Shown in pieces: positions 36,536-44,245 of a stretch of 64,000 nt of DNA. Numbering within the stretch: position 1 is the first letter of the stretch; the number at the start of each line of letters is the position of its first letter. Origin of the DNA: Acidimicrobiaceae bacterium (GTDB lineage: Bacteria; Actinomycetota; Acidimicrobiia; Acidimicrobiales; RAAP-2); the NCBI GenBank assembly GCA_003162475.1, contig PMOI01000022.1, positions 117,936 to 181,935 of the forward strand. The letters are read 5' to 3'. A program made the translations under genes and the position numbers. Below the pieces are notes generated by a model. It had not been told where the DNA came from, did no database searches, and saw only the letters and a program-made list of their open reading frames with translations.

Positions 36536-36542
36536 ATGTTCG
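36529..36542. promoter_or_regulatory. LexA (SOS) box
   Basis: CGAACATATGTTCG is a perfect 14-base palindrome and a full match to the actinobacterial/Gram-positive SOS box (CGAAC-N4-GTTCG). It lies between the imuA-imuB-dnaE2 operon and the divergent YedK/HMCES gene and overlaps the imuA start codon. It should repress both until RecA-dependent LexA cleavage. Confidence 0.92.
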
Positions 36543-36603
36543 TAAGAGTAGCCACTCGTCGTCACACGCGCCAGCGCCAGCAAATGAAGGCAAACTGGAG
36601 GTC

Positions 36604-37308
36604 GTGTGTGGCCGCGTCGCTCTCTTTAGTCCGCCAGCTCGCCTGGCCCGGTTCCTCGACGCGGCCCTCGCCGCGGGCCTTGATCCCGAAGGACACCCCA
36701 GCTGGAACGTCGGACCCCAGCGTCGTCTCTTTGGTGTAACTGAGCACGACGGGACGCGCGTGCTCGATCGCTACCGCTGGGGACTCGTACCGAGTTGGGC
36801 GAAGGACCCCAAGATCGGCAACAAACTTTTCAACGCGCGTGGCGAGACCGTCGCCGAGAAACCTTCGTTTCGAAGCGCCTTCGCCAAACGTCCCTGCGTG
36901 ATTCCCGTCGACGGTTTTTACGAGTGGGACCATCGCCCAGGACGTAATCGCCAACCGAACTTCTTCACGCGTGCGGACGATAATCCCCTACTCCTCGCCG
37001 GGCTCTACGAACGCTGGCGTAACCCCGATGACGAAGGCGCCGAGCCCGTGGCGACGTGCACCATCATCACCACGACGCCGAACGTCGATATGGATGAGAT
37101 CCACGACCGTATGCCGGTCGTGCTCAGTACCGAGGACGTCGAGACGTGGCTGAACGTCACCGACTACGGACCGGACGAGCGGCTGCAACTGCTGCGTCCA
37201 GCTCCCAAGGGCACCCTCGCCCACTACGGCGTGGGTACGGCCGTGGGATCAGTGAAGAACGACGGGCCCGAACTCACCGAACCCGTGGATCCGCAGTCGC
37301 TGTTTTGA
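36604..37308 (+). CDS. yedK: SOS response-associated peptidase (HMCES/YedK)
   Basis: 234 residues from GTG 36604. I chose this start because the catalytic cysteine must be residue 2, and it gives V-C-G-R with Cys2. Other active-site residues are present: NARGETVAEKPSFR (Asn), DGFYEWDHRP (Glu) and IHDRMPVVLS (His). YedK covalently traps abasic sites in single-stranded DNA through Cys2. A GGAG site lies just before the GTG. A long frame continues upstream but would bury Cys2. The LexA box is about 60 bases upstream, divergent to imuA, so it belongs to the same SOS locus. Confidence 0.94.
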   Translation: MCGRVALFSPPARLARFLDAALAAGLDPEGHPSWNVGPQRRLFGVTEHDGTRVLDRYRWGLVPSWAKDPKIGNKLFNARGETVAEKPSFRSAFAKRPCVIPVDGFYEWDHRPGRNRQPNFFTRADDNPLLLAGLYERWRNPDDEGAEPVATCTIITTTPNVDMDEIHDRMPVVLSTEDVETWLNVTDYGPDERLQLLRPAPKGTLAHYGVGTAVGSVKNDGPELTEPVDPQSLF

Positions 37309-37377
37309 TGCGCCTAGGCCACGAGGGTGCGCGACGTGCTCGTCGAAGTGGCTCGCTCACCTCGGTACGCTGAATCA

Positions 37378-37908
37378 ATGGCGCTGCGACTTCGCCCCTA
37401 CCGACCAGAGGACGAGTCGGCGGCTGTCGCCGCTCACGAAGAGTTGCTCGCCGACGACTTCCACTTTCTCCTGGGTTGGGACGCCACCGTATCGTGGTCC
37501 GATTTCTTGCGAGTGCTCGATGATCAGCGCCACGGCGCAAACCTCGCGGAAAATCAAGTGCGCGCAGTACAGCTCGTTGCTGACGTCGATGGAGAACTCG
37601 TCGGAAGAGTCTCGGTGCGTTTCGAGCTCAACGGTTTCTTGGCAACGACGGGAGGGCACATTGGTTACGCCGTGGTGCCCGCGCACCGCAAGAAGGGCTA
37701 CGCGACGGAGATTTTGCGCCAGGCTCTCGTGGTAATCCGCGCCGACGGGGTGGATCGAGTTCTCATAACCTGCCTCGAAGGGAACGCCGGTTCGCGTCGG
37801 GTCATCGAGAACTGCGGCGGTACGTTCGAGTCGACCGTCCCGTTAGAGGCTGAACAGAACCTCTGTCACGACAACGGACAGGCTGCTCGCAGGTACTGGA
37901 TCGAATAA
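37378..37908 (+). CDS. GNAT family N-acetyltransferase
   Basis: About 176 residues from ATG 37378 (MALRLRPYRPEDESAA). Acetyl-CoA site: HIGYAVVPAHRKKGYATEILRQAL near 105-128, with the R-x-x-G-Y/A loop; VLITCLEGNAGSRRVIENCGGTFE is motif B. Overall it resembles the RimJ/RimL-like group often annotated as acetyltransferases of unknown substrate. An in-frame start at 37327 is possible but the added residues are not family-like. It follows the YedK gene by about 70 bases on the same strand; no link is evident. Confidence 0.88.
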   Translation: MALRLRPYRPEDESAAVAAHEELLADDFHFLLGWDATVSWSDFLRVLDDQRHGANLAENQVRAVQLVADVDGELVGRVSVRFELNGFLATTGGHIGYAVVPAHRKKGYATEILRQALVVIRADGVDRVLITCLEGNAGSRRVIENCGGTFESTVPLEAEQNLCHDNGQAARRYWIE

Positions 37909-37950
37909 TCGACCTGGCGGTGTCGGACGCGTTTGTCCCTAGACGGCCGA

Positions 37951-37998
37951 AAACCCCGAGTGACCAGTGAGCCGAAACTCACCCGCCCCTCGGGGTTT
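37951..37998. repeat. Nested inverted repeats
   Basis: AAACCCCGAG at 37951-37960 pairs perfectly with CTCGGGGTTT at 37989-37998, and inside it GTGAG (37967-37971) pairs with CTCAC (37978-37982). This two-tier hairpin could terminate the GNAT transcript. The outer arms are long and exact, as in end structures of small non-autonomous elements. Confidence 0.5.
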
Positions 37999-38404
37999 CC
38001 GAGGCACGCCAACTATGTTCCGTGTCGGACAGAACATCTTTGACGGCAGGCACTTCACGTCATAGCCAGTTTCGAACAGTGGACCGAACTCCACCGCCCG
38101 CTGGAAGGAATCCGTTCCTCTTGCGAGGCCCCTCATCCCCCTACTTCCCTCTCCCCTTGCGGTTCGAAGAATCGTTGGCAGGTACTACGTGAACTACGAG
38201 AGACACTCTGCCAGAGATTCTGGCCCTCACCAAGGTCGCAAGGGGAAATCAAATACTTATACCCAGAATTGAGATACTTATGCACCAGTTTTGACCTGGG
38301 GTCGTGAGATACCAACCACTTAGTCGCATCTTTCCCACAGGAGTGGCTCGCGTCGCGACCGATGTCGCCACGTTTTTTGCGCACCGCCGCGGGTCGAAAC
38401 GACC
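37999..38404. other. Noncoding stretch, possible mobile-element debris
   Basis: About 400 bases with no complete gene. A minus-strand frame (37939-38136) reads through the nested repeat and gives phrases such as GYDVKCLPSKMFCPTRN that look protein-like but have no ribosome site. Further on, ATACTTAT occurs twice (near 38250 and 38275) in AT-richer sequence. It may be a decayed insertion element; I cannot assign a family. Confidence 0.3.
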
Positions 38405-38424
38405 CCTCGTAGGGAACTACGAGG
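38391..38424 (-). terminator. Tandem hairpins at the end of the DUF2332 gene
   Basis: CCTCGTAG-GGAA-CTACGAGG (38405-38424) is a perfect eight-base stem that includes the stop codon of the DUF2332 gene, and GGGTCG-AAA-CGACCC (38391-38405) follows immediately. Together they would end the minus-strand transcript; a short T-run is missing. Confidence 0.45.
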
Positions 38425-39472
38425 ATGTAGTTTGCTCGAGCCAACGTCCGTGCGCGTGACACCAACCCCAATGCGTCGGCGAGGACCCCGGATTCGTCAC
38501 GACGATCTGCGACGCACCACGGTGGTGCGCCTCTTCGTCGACGTTGACGCCCGGCCACGTCACCATCGTCGACTCGATGGAGATCCACGCGACGTTGTTC
38601 TGACGACAACGTCGCGTGAGCTCGTTGAAGTACGCGCGCTGTTCATCGGGCGTGAAGTAGAACGCGACCCACGTGTTGATGACAACCGTCAACGTGTCGG
38701 CGTCGCTGAGATTGAAAGCGTCGTCGAGACGCTCGAGCGCGCTGCCAGTGAGTTCAATGACACTGGGCCACGAAGCACGCACTGCCACGATCGCGTCAAG
38801 GCGTTCGTGACGGCGGCGTTCCTCGGGCCAGAGACAGGCCTTCAGCCAAAGGCGGTCATCCTCGTTCGAAAGGTCGAGCGGATTGGGATCGATACCGACG
38901 CGAGATTTTATCGACGGCATCTTCCTCGAGCGGTCGATCGGGGTCAAGTCCTCACAGATCAACGTCAACGGGTTACCGTCATCTCTCGAGCGCACCGGGA
39001 ACTGGTCAAAGCAAAGATTGATGCCCGCCGACGTTCCGACCTCGATGACGCTTATCTCCTCGATCGAATCCGCGACCAGGTTTGCGATGAGGACCTGCAG
39101 AATCGCGCTACGTCCCGGCTCGTTGGTCTGCGTCGAACGCCACAGTTCGCCACGCACGAGCTCGGGTGTTTCGTGCACCACGTCGAGCACACGAAGGGCT
39201 GCGCCTTCGGGGTCCTCGATGTGACCGTGGCGCGCCGTGTCGTAGATCGGTCCGAGCACTGAGTGACCTCGAAGGGCGGCGAGTTGCAACGTCGCTAGCA
39301 CCAGCATCGGGTTACGTTGTTCCAGCCGTACGGAGGCGAGGAGTTCGAGCGCGAGCGTGTCGCGCTCGAGTTCGTGCAGCAGCGCTGCGTAGAAGGGGAG
39401 GCGTTGGTAGTCCTCGGGGGGGAGAGCGAAGTGGTAGCGCTTTCGCGCGTCGTCGAGATCGGGGGCTGCCAT
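38417..39472 (-). CDS. DUF2332 family protein
   Basis: About 351 residues from ATG 39472, preceded by GAGGG; an ATG five codons earlier (39487) is also possible. The family signature is ISVIEVGTSAGINLCFDQF, a methyltransferase-like glycine motif, followed by SRVGIDPNPLDLSNEDDRLWLKACLWPEERRR and, later, VINTWVAFYFTPDEQRAYF. DUF2332 proteins are thought to be SAM-dependent-methyltransferase-like, but no reaction is known. It is common in actinobacteria as a single gene, and it stands alone here. Confidence 0.85.
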   Translation of the reverse strand: MAAPDLDDARKRYHFALPPEDYQRLPFYAALLHELERDTLALELLASVRLEQRNPMLVLATLQLAALRGHSVLGPIYDTARHGHIEDPEGAALRVLDVVHETPELVRGELWRSTQTNEPGRSAILQVLIANLVADSIEEISVIEVGTSAGINLCFDQFPVRSRDDGNPLTLICEDLTPIDRSRKMPSIKSRVGIDPNPLDLSNEDDRLWLKACLWPEERRRHERLDAIVAVRASWPSVIELTGSALERLDDAFNLSDADTLTVVINTWVAFYFTPDEQRAYFNELTRRCRQNNVAWISIESTMVTWPGVNVDEEAHHRGASQIVVTNPGSSPTHWGWCHAHGRWLEQTTSS

Positions 39473-39570
39473 GGACGTGGCCCTCATCCTAGGGTGACGG
39501 ATTGGACGCTTCGCGTGATGTTTCCTCCGCCACTGTGCAGGACACGTCGACGTCGGCTTGCGAACACTGT

Positions 39571-40230
39571 TTAGGACCGCACGGCAACCTTCGGTGACGA
39601 AACGCTCACGAGGTGGCTGAAGACCACGATGTTGGACTCATAGTGTCCCGTGGCGTGATCGAACGCCCCGCCGCACGTGACGAGTTGTAGCGAACGAGTG
39701 CCGTTCGATCCGTAGACCAATCGATCGGGAAACGATGTCTTGGAGTACTGCACGACCTTGGTCACGGCAAACTTCGTCACCGTTCCGTTCGCCAAGACCA
39801 GAGTGACGCGATCGCCGGCCTTCAGCAACTTCAAATCGAAGAAGACGCCCGGACCCTGAGTCGAGTCGACGTGGCCGAGAATGACGGCCGAGCCGATCTG
39901 TCCGGGGGGCGGTCCATCCTTGTACCAACCAACCACCCGAGTATTGGTTGGCACCATGACCTCGTGATCGGGTTGTAGACCGAGCGTGCCGACGGTGGTA
40001 TTGACCCCTATCGCGGCGATGGCAATCCTGATCGGTCGCGATCTCGCGATGGCGGGAAGCTTCGCGATTGACTTCGTCGAAGTCTTGGAGGTGACGTGGG
40101 CTAACACGACCACCTTGGGATCACTCCTTGGCAACGCCGCCACGAGAGAGAGTGCACCGACGCTCAACGCGAGCGCGGCAATGCTCCACCACACCCACGG
40201 TCGACGCTTGTACCCGTTATGGTCACTCAC
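39571..40230 (-). CDS. Class F-type sortase
   Basis: 219 residues: short cytosolic N-terminus, one membrane helix (about 12-33) and an extracellular beta-barrel. The catalytic His is in SAVILGHVDSTQGPGVFFDL and the Cys in RSLQLVTCGGAFDHATGHYESN. In other class F enzymes an arginine follows twelve residues after the Cys (GHYRDN-type); here that place is Glu, so the catalytic Arg appears to be replaced. It lies 27 bases after the gene of a surface protein with an APKTG sorting signal, so that protein is its likely substrate (inference). Sortases of this class anchor proteins to the cell wall. Confidence 0.88.
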   Translation of the reverse strand: MSDHNGYKRRPWVWWSIAALALSVGALSLVAALPRSDPKVVVLAHVTSKTSTKSIAKLPAIARSRPIRIAIAAIGVNTTVGTLGLQPDHEVMVPTNTRVVGWYKDGPPPGQIGSAVILGHVDSTQGPGVFFDLKLLKAGDRVTLVLANGTVTKFAVTKVVQYSKTSFPDRLVYGSNGTRSLQLVTCGGAFDHATGHYESNIVVFSHLVSVSSPKVAVRS

Positions 40231-40257
40231 GTCCTGCGCGCGATCATCGGAGCGTCA

Positions 40258-41325
40258 CTATTCGTGACGGCGACGAGAACGCACCGCGAGCGATGTTGCC
40301 GCGACACCAACGCCGAGAGCACCGAGGCCAATGAATCCGAGGAGTGATGATCCTGATCCCGCCGTGCCGCCCTCACCGGTCTTCGGTGCGCCGACAGGAA
40401 TAATCGTCGCACTCTTAGCGAGCGTCGTGGTCGTGCGGTGCTTTGCGGGCTTGGTGGTGACGGTGGTGGGGGGCAACGTGGTTGCGGTCGTAGCCGTGGT
40501 CGTCGTCGTCGTCGTTGCGGTCGCCGCGGAACACGTCGGAACATTGATCGTGTTGTCGATAAGAGTGACGGCGCCCGTTTGGGCCAGCAGTCGACCTTGA
40601 ACGCTCGCCGCGTTATTCAGCGAGATCGACGCCTTCGCAAGTATCGTGCCGACAAATGACGTCGTCGTTCCAAGCGTCGCCGAACTGCCAACTGTCCAGA
40701 AGACGTTGCACGCTTGCGCGCCGCCTTCAAGAACTACCGAGCTGCCCGACGCGGTCGTCAACGTGGATCCTGCTTGAAAGACGAAGACCGCGTTGGCGTT
40801 CCCGCCGCCGTTAAGAGTCAAGGTCCCATTCAGGGCCAGACCGCTTGTCGACTGGTAAACGCCCGGCACCAATGTCGTGCCCCCGAGCGTTCCCGCCGCC
40901 ACCGTGGAGAAGGGAGTCTCGCCAGCCGCGACCAAATAGGCGGCAGTTGAGGCGTTCTGGGCCAAGAGCGACGGCGCGTCAGCGGCCCCGGTGGTACCAG
41001 AAGCGAGACCGGGCGGAAAGCCAGTGATGGATGTGCCCGGAGACAGTCCGATGTCACCGGCGATCACGGAAGATCCGGTGTTGGTAATGGTCGAGCCCGC
41101 TACGATCGCGTACGGCGTCGCGGCACCGAGATTGATGGGCGTGGCGGCGGCCACCGCGGTATCACTCGTAAAGGCGATCAGCGTTACGAAACTGAGGAGC
41201 GTCGCGGCCAACGCGCCAAGGCCCAACCGAACGCCAGAGAGATGGACGGGGCTGCGAGAGTCTCGAAACTTAAAGAAGTTTGGTGGCGAAAAAGAGGGAC
41301 GATCTGCTGCGGGGAAGGTACGCAT
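40258..41325 (-). CDS. Ice-binding-type (DUF3494) surface protein
   Basis: About 355 residues from ATG 41325. Signal: a long polar N-region and helix GLGALAATLLSFVTLIAFTSDTAVAAA. The mature part is the DUF3494 beta-helix: INLGAATPYAIVAGSTITNTGSSVIAGDIGLSPG, then VPGVYQSTSGLALNGTLTLNGGGNANAVFVFQAGSTL and GRLLAQTGAVTLIDNTI. A Thr-rich linker follows. The C-terminus is a sorting signal, VGAPKTGEGG, with a hydrophobic helix and a basic tail RSRRRHE. DUF3494 domains bind ice or act as adhesins. A minus-strand TACAAT near 41396-41401 could be its -10. Followed by the sortase gene. Confidence 0.88.
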   Translation of the reverse strand: MRTFPAADRPSFSPPNFFKFRDSRSPVHLSGVRLGLGALAATLLSFVTLIAFTSDTAVAAATPINLGAATPYAIVAGSTITNTGSSVIAGDIGLSPGTSITGFPPGLASGTTGAADAPSLLAQNASTAAYLVAAGETPFSTVAAGTLGGTTLVPGVYQSTSGLALNGTLTLNGGGNANAVFVFQAGSTLTTASGSSVVLEGGAQACNVFWTVGSSATLGTTTSFVGTILAKASISLNNAASVQGRLLAQTGAVTLIDNTINVPTCSAATATTTTTTTATTATTLPPTTVTTKPAKHRTTTTLAKSATIIPVGAPKTGEGGTAGSGSSLLGFIGLGALGVGVAATSLAVRSRRRHE

Positions 41326-41655
41326 ACGACACACTGCTCTCAGGACCGAATTAAGTTCAAAGTCATCGAGGTTGAAAACCGGTCTGTAAGTAAGAATTGT
41401 ACAGTGCACTCTTATTTCATTCATGTGACAATTTGATACTCAGTTCACGTGAGCAACGAGCCACCTTTCGATTTCCTTCTAAACACTGGTAACTGGTGTC
41501 TTGTCGGCGATGAATCGGGTAAATAAGCGGCTGAGGTTCTTCTCAGGCGCACGAGAACGGATGATATTTTTCTCACATTCCGCCCAACGCGTGCACAATG
41601 AAGGGTGACCCGTTCGGTACCCGCATCGAAAGGAAACGCTACGGACGACCTCTTT
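41326..41655. other. AT-rich intergenic control region
   Basis: About 330 bases, notably AT-richer than the genes. It should hold the promoter of the ice-binding protein. An open minus-strand extension of that gene to 41424 is not used, because it lacks a ribosome site and is unlike the family. On the other side it is the 3' flank of the LapA-like gene. No further feature seen. Confidence 0.4.
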
Positions 41656-42114
41656 TCAATCGTGATCGGGCGTGCCCTCGCTGTCGTTAGGAGCGTCGAC
41701 CGCGTCTCGCGCGACCTCGGCACCGTTCTGCGTTTTCGCCCCGAGCCGTTGGCGGCGCATATTGAATCGAAGCTGCGCTACACGGCCAACGCCCACCGCG
41801 AGGACGACAACCGCGCCCGCTAGTGCCGCGGCGAGCAGCGCCACGGCGATCGGCAATCGTCCGGAAACGGAGAAGAATTCAATCCGCACGTCATTCGTGT
41901 TCTGTGCGATGAAATCGATCAACGCCACGCCGAAAAGTACGGCGACCACTATCCCCGCCCACGCGGCCGAGGTTCGCGTGTGGCGGTAACGCTCTATCTC
42001 TTTCGTCGAACGCCGTGCTCGTTTCGCTCCGAAATGCTGAGGGCGATCGTCGGCGGAGTGACCAGGTGGAATGTCGTTCTCCGACTCGCGCGCGTTGTCG
42101 TCCATCTCACTCAT
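41656..42114 (-). CDS. LapA-domain membrane protein
   Basis: 152 residues. A charged, disordered N-terminus (about 1-45) is followed by helix 1 SAAWAGIVVAVLFGVALIDFIAQ and the LapA/DUF1049 hallmark FIAQNTNDVRIEFFSVSGRLPIAVALLAAALAGAVVVL with helix 2, and a short basic tail RVAQLRFNMRRQRL. In Gram-negatives LapA acts in LPS assembly; in actinobacteria the role is unknown. No neighbour clarifies it. Confidence 0.82.
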   Translation of the reverse strand: MSEMDDNARESENDIPPGHSADDRPQHFGAKRARRSTKEIERYRHTRTSAAWAGIVVAVLFGVALIDFIAQNTNDVRIEFFSVSGRLPIAVALLAAALAGAVVVLAVGVGRVAQLRFNMRRQRLGAKTQNGAEVARDAVDAPNDSEGTPDHD

Positions 42115-42563
42115 GTCAGAACCGGTCCGCGTCGTAGAAACGGTCGAGTGTCGTTGGTGGATCGAACGTTACGACGTAAGAGTTGATAATCCAATCGCGT
42201 GGCTAGAGTTTTCAGACTTTCTCCTCACGGGCCAGAACGTCGATGCCCTGGGACATCGACCACTTAAGGGCGATCGTAGTGCTTTGGGGAACGCTCGGCA
42301 CGGGAGAACAGGGCGTTACGGTGACAACGTCTCGACGGTGGCTCGCCGCAGCGAAGCCGTCGTAGCCCACGAAATGTGTACGCGGGCCACGGCTCTGGTC
42401 GAGAGAAACGTCCCAACGGAGCGGAACGTCGCGAGCGCAAGTGAAGAGTCGTTCGGGGCGCAGCCAATTAGGCGCACCGAGGCAACGTAGTCGAGCATTT
42501 CGCGAATACGTTTATCGCCGGTCGTGGCAACGCCAAGCACGCCCCGTGCATCGTATTGTTCGG
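42115..42563. other. Noncoding stretch at the tRNA-Ala 3' flank, possible gene remnant
   Basis: About 450 bases between the LapA-like gene and tRNA-Ala. On the minus strand a frame starts through the tRNA and continues as ATTGDKRIREMLDYVASVRLIGCAP to a stop at 42316, and a later frame contains LKWSMSQGIDVLAREEKV. Both look protein-like but lack ribosome sites and are in different frames, as in a frameshifted remnant. Its position at the 3' end of a tRNA is where integrating elements enter. Confidence 0.28.
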
Positions 42564-42636
42564 TGGAGGTGATGGGATTCGAACCCACTGCCTCTACATT
42601 GCGAACGTAGCGCTCTACCAATTGAGCTACACCCCC
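42564..42636 (-). tRNA. tRNA-Ala (anticodon CGC)
   Basis: On the minus strand the gene begins GGGGGTGTAGCTCAATTGG and ends GGGTTCGAATCCC, acceptor CACCTCC, discriminator A. The genomic continuation is CCG, so CCA is not encoded. Acceptor pairing is seven positions with one G-T. The anticodon arm CTACG-TTCGCAA-TGTAG gives CGC, which reads GCG alanine. Confidence 0.93.
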
Positions 42637-42651
42637 GAAGAGGTCTCTACT

Positions 42652-43434
42652 TTAGCCCAACGCCCGACGTCGCTGAGGTTGGCGATCCCACTGATGATCC
42701 GTCTGGGGCTCGTAAAACTCTGATTCGAATTCGTCCTCGTACTGCACGTCAGCACGGTCGTACCCTTGGCTGTAGAGGGGTTCGATGGTGGCGAGTTGGC
42801 GACGTTGGGGCACACGAATTGGCAACGAGGAGTCGTCCAAGTAACCCTGACTCACGGAGTAGAAAGCCAACGCGACGTAGATCACTACCGCGATCATCGA
42901 GAGGGCCGCCACATCGAAGAGCAGTGTGTTACCCGTGACGAAGGCCACAAGGGTCAACACGGCAGCGGCAAGAACGAGTCGCGTGAACATCATGCGACGC
43001 CGTGACTTCATCGTGCGACGTCGTATCGGCGCCTCGAACTTCGGCGTCGCGGCAATCTCATCGGGCCGTGACGAGTAGGCCTTCGCGTAACGATTAGTAG
43101 AGGTCGTGATGGGTCGCACGGTGTCGTCGTACTCGTACTCGTAGTCGTCGCTCCAGTCATCCCACGACGACCTCGATTCGAGTGTGCCAAAGGTGTCGTC
43201 GGCGTGAACCACGGTGAGACGGGGCTTGCGCTGCGACAGATGAACAGCGGGAGCCGCCTGATCGGGCTGGTCGAGGCGATGTGCAGGGGCAACGGAGTAG
43301 TCCTGACGGCTCAGAACCTCGTGTTCAGCGTGAAAGGACTGAATTGACTTCTCGGTGCCCCCGTCTCGGAGTCGACGAATCGCGATAGGTGCCAACAGCG
43401 CGACCCAAAAAAGGGCCAGCACGATTAGCAGCAT
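42652..43434 (-). CDS. GLPR-like membrane protein
   Basis: 260 residues. One N-terminal helix (MLLIVLALFWVALLAPIAI), then RRLRDGGTEKSIQSFHAEHEVLSRQD, a long charged linker rich in Asp/Glu/Tyr, two C-terminal helices (FTRLVLAAAVLTLVAFVTGN and LFDVAALSMIAVVIYVALAFY) and an acidic/basic tail. This plan, including the S-I-xx-F-xx-xxE-V-L motif, matches the actinobacterial gephyrin-like-protein receptor GLPR, which connects a MoeA-like protein to the divisome. The MoeA partner is not in the window. Identification rests on architecture only. Confidence 0.6.
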   Translation of the reverse strand: MLLIVLALFWVALLAPIAIRRLRDGGTEKSIQSFHAEHEVLSRQDYSVAPAHRLDQPDQAAPAVHLSQRKPRLTVVHADDTFGTLESRSSWDDWSDDYEYEYDDTVRPITTSTNRYAKAYSSRPDEIAATPKFEAPIRRRTMKSRRRMMFTRLVLAAAVLTLVAFVTGNTLLFDVAALSMIAVVIYVALAFYSVSQGYLDDSSLPIRVPQRRQLATIEPLYSQGYDRADVQYEDEFESEFYEPQTDHQWDRQPQRRRALG

Positions 43435-43508
43435 TCGACCTGCTCCAGGTAGCGTCGCGGTGACATCGCCACAAATTTACTGTTGAAGCCTGGTTTATTG
43501 GTGGATGA

Positions 43509-44192
43509 TTAGGCGTCGTGGAGCCCGCACTCTTCCTTGTCGAGTCCCGCCCACCGACCCGAACGTCGATCACCGGCAACTTGTGGCTTGAGTGTCATCG
43601 CGGCGCATCCGATCGACGCGTAGCCCTCGGCCCAGAGTGGGTGCTCTGGTAGGTCGTGACTCTTTAGGTAGTACTCGACATCGTCGTCGCTCCACGTCGC
43701 CAAGGGATTGACCTTTACGAGGTCAAATTTCTCATCCCACATCAGGGTTTTCATCGTTGTGCGCGACGGCGCATCCACGCGCTTCACCGACGTGATCCAC
43801 GCCGAACGGCCGTTGAGCGCGCGTCCCAGTGGCTCAACCTTTCGCAGTTCGCAACAGTTCGCAGTTCCACAGGGTGACGCGGCGGCGTCGGGACCCGGGA
43901 CGGTGCGCGTCACGTTGAGCGACCACTCGTTCGTCATCCGCTCGGTGAAGTCCAGCGTCTCTTGAAAGTGTCCCCCAGTGTCGAGGAAGATGATTTCCGT
44001 CGCCGGACGTAGTTCGTGCACCATGTGCAAGAGCGCCACGTCCTCGAAAGAGCAGGCCATCGCGACATCGTCGCCAAATCGCTCGAAGGTCCACTTGAGG
44101 ATATCGAGAGGCGTCGAGCGCTCGAAGCGTTCGTTGACTTCCTCAAGTTCATCAACGAGTTCAGAAGTCGGTGTCATCAGGGCCATTCTCAT
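43509..44192 (-). CDS. cysH: Phosphoadenylyl/adenylyl-sulfate reductase
   Basis: 227 residues. PP-loop context FGDDVAMACSFEDVALLHMV, redox motif CGTANCCELRKVEPLGRAL with the first Cys pair (CC), and C-terminal KEECGLHDA with the catalytic Cys. Iron-sulfur-containing APS reductases have a second pair, GCxxC, but here it is SIGCAAMTLKP, with Met in place of the last Cys. The CC pair still points to the APS-reducing type. It reduces APS to sulfite with thioredoxin. Divergent from cysDN, which would supply APS; no APS kinase (cysC) is present. Both promoters share a small operator. Confidence 0.92.
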   Translation of the reverse strand: MRMALMTPTSELVDELEEVNERFERSTPLDILKWTFERFGDDVAMACSFEDVALLHMVHELRPATEIIFLDTGGHFQETLDFTERMTNEWSLNVTRTVPGPDAAASPCGTANCCELRKVEPLGRALNGRSAWITSVKRVDAPSRTTMKTLMWDEKFDLVKVNPLATWSDDDVEYYLKSHDLPEHPLWAEGYASIGCAAMTLKPQVAGDRRSGRWAGLDKEECGLHDA

Positions 44193-44207
44193 GGAAGTCT
44201 TAAATTG

Positions 44208-44224
44208 TCTAGTGCATTACTAGA
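44208..44224. promoter_or_regulatory. Palindrome in the cysH/cysD divergent promoter
   Basis: TCTAGT-GCATT-ACTAGA is a six-base perfect inverted repeat with a five-base spacer, and TTGT/ACAA flank it at a wider distance. It lies in the 53-base gap between the starts of cysH and cysD. The overlapping TACAAT (44226-44231) is a possible -10 for cysD. The bound regulator is unknown; the symmetry suits a dimeric sulfur regulator. Confidence 0.6.
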
Positions 44225-44245
44225 ATACAATTACTCGACGGAAAC

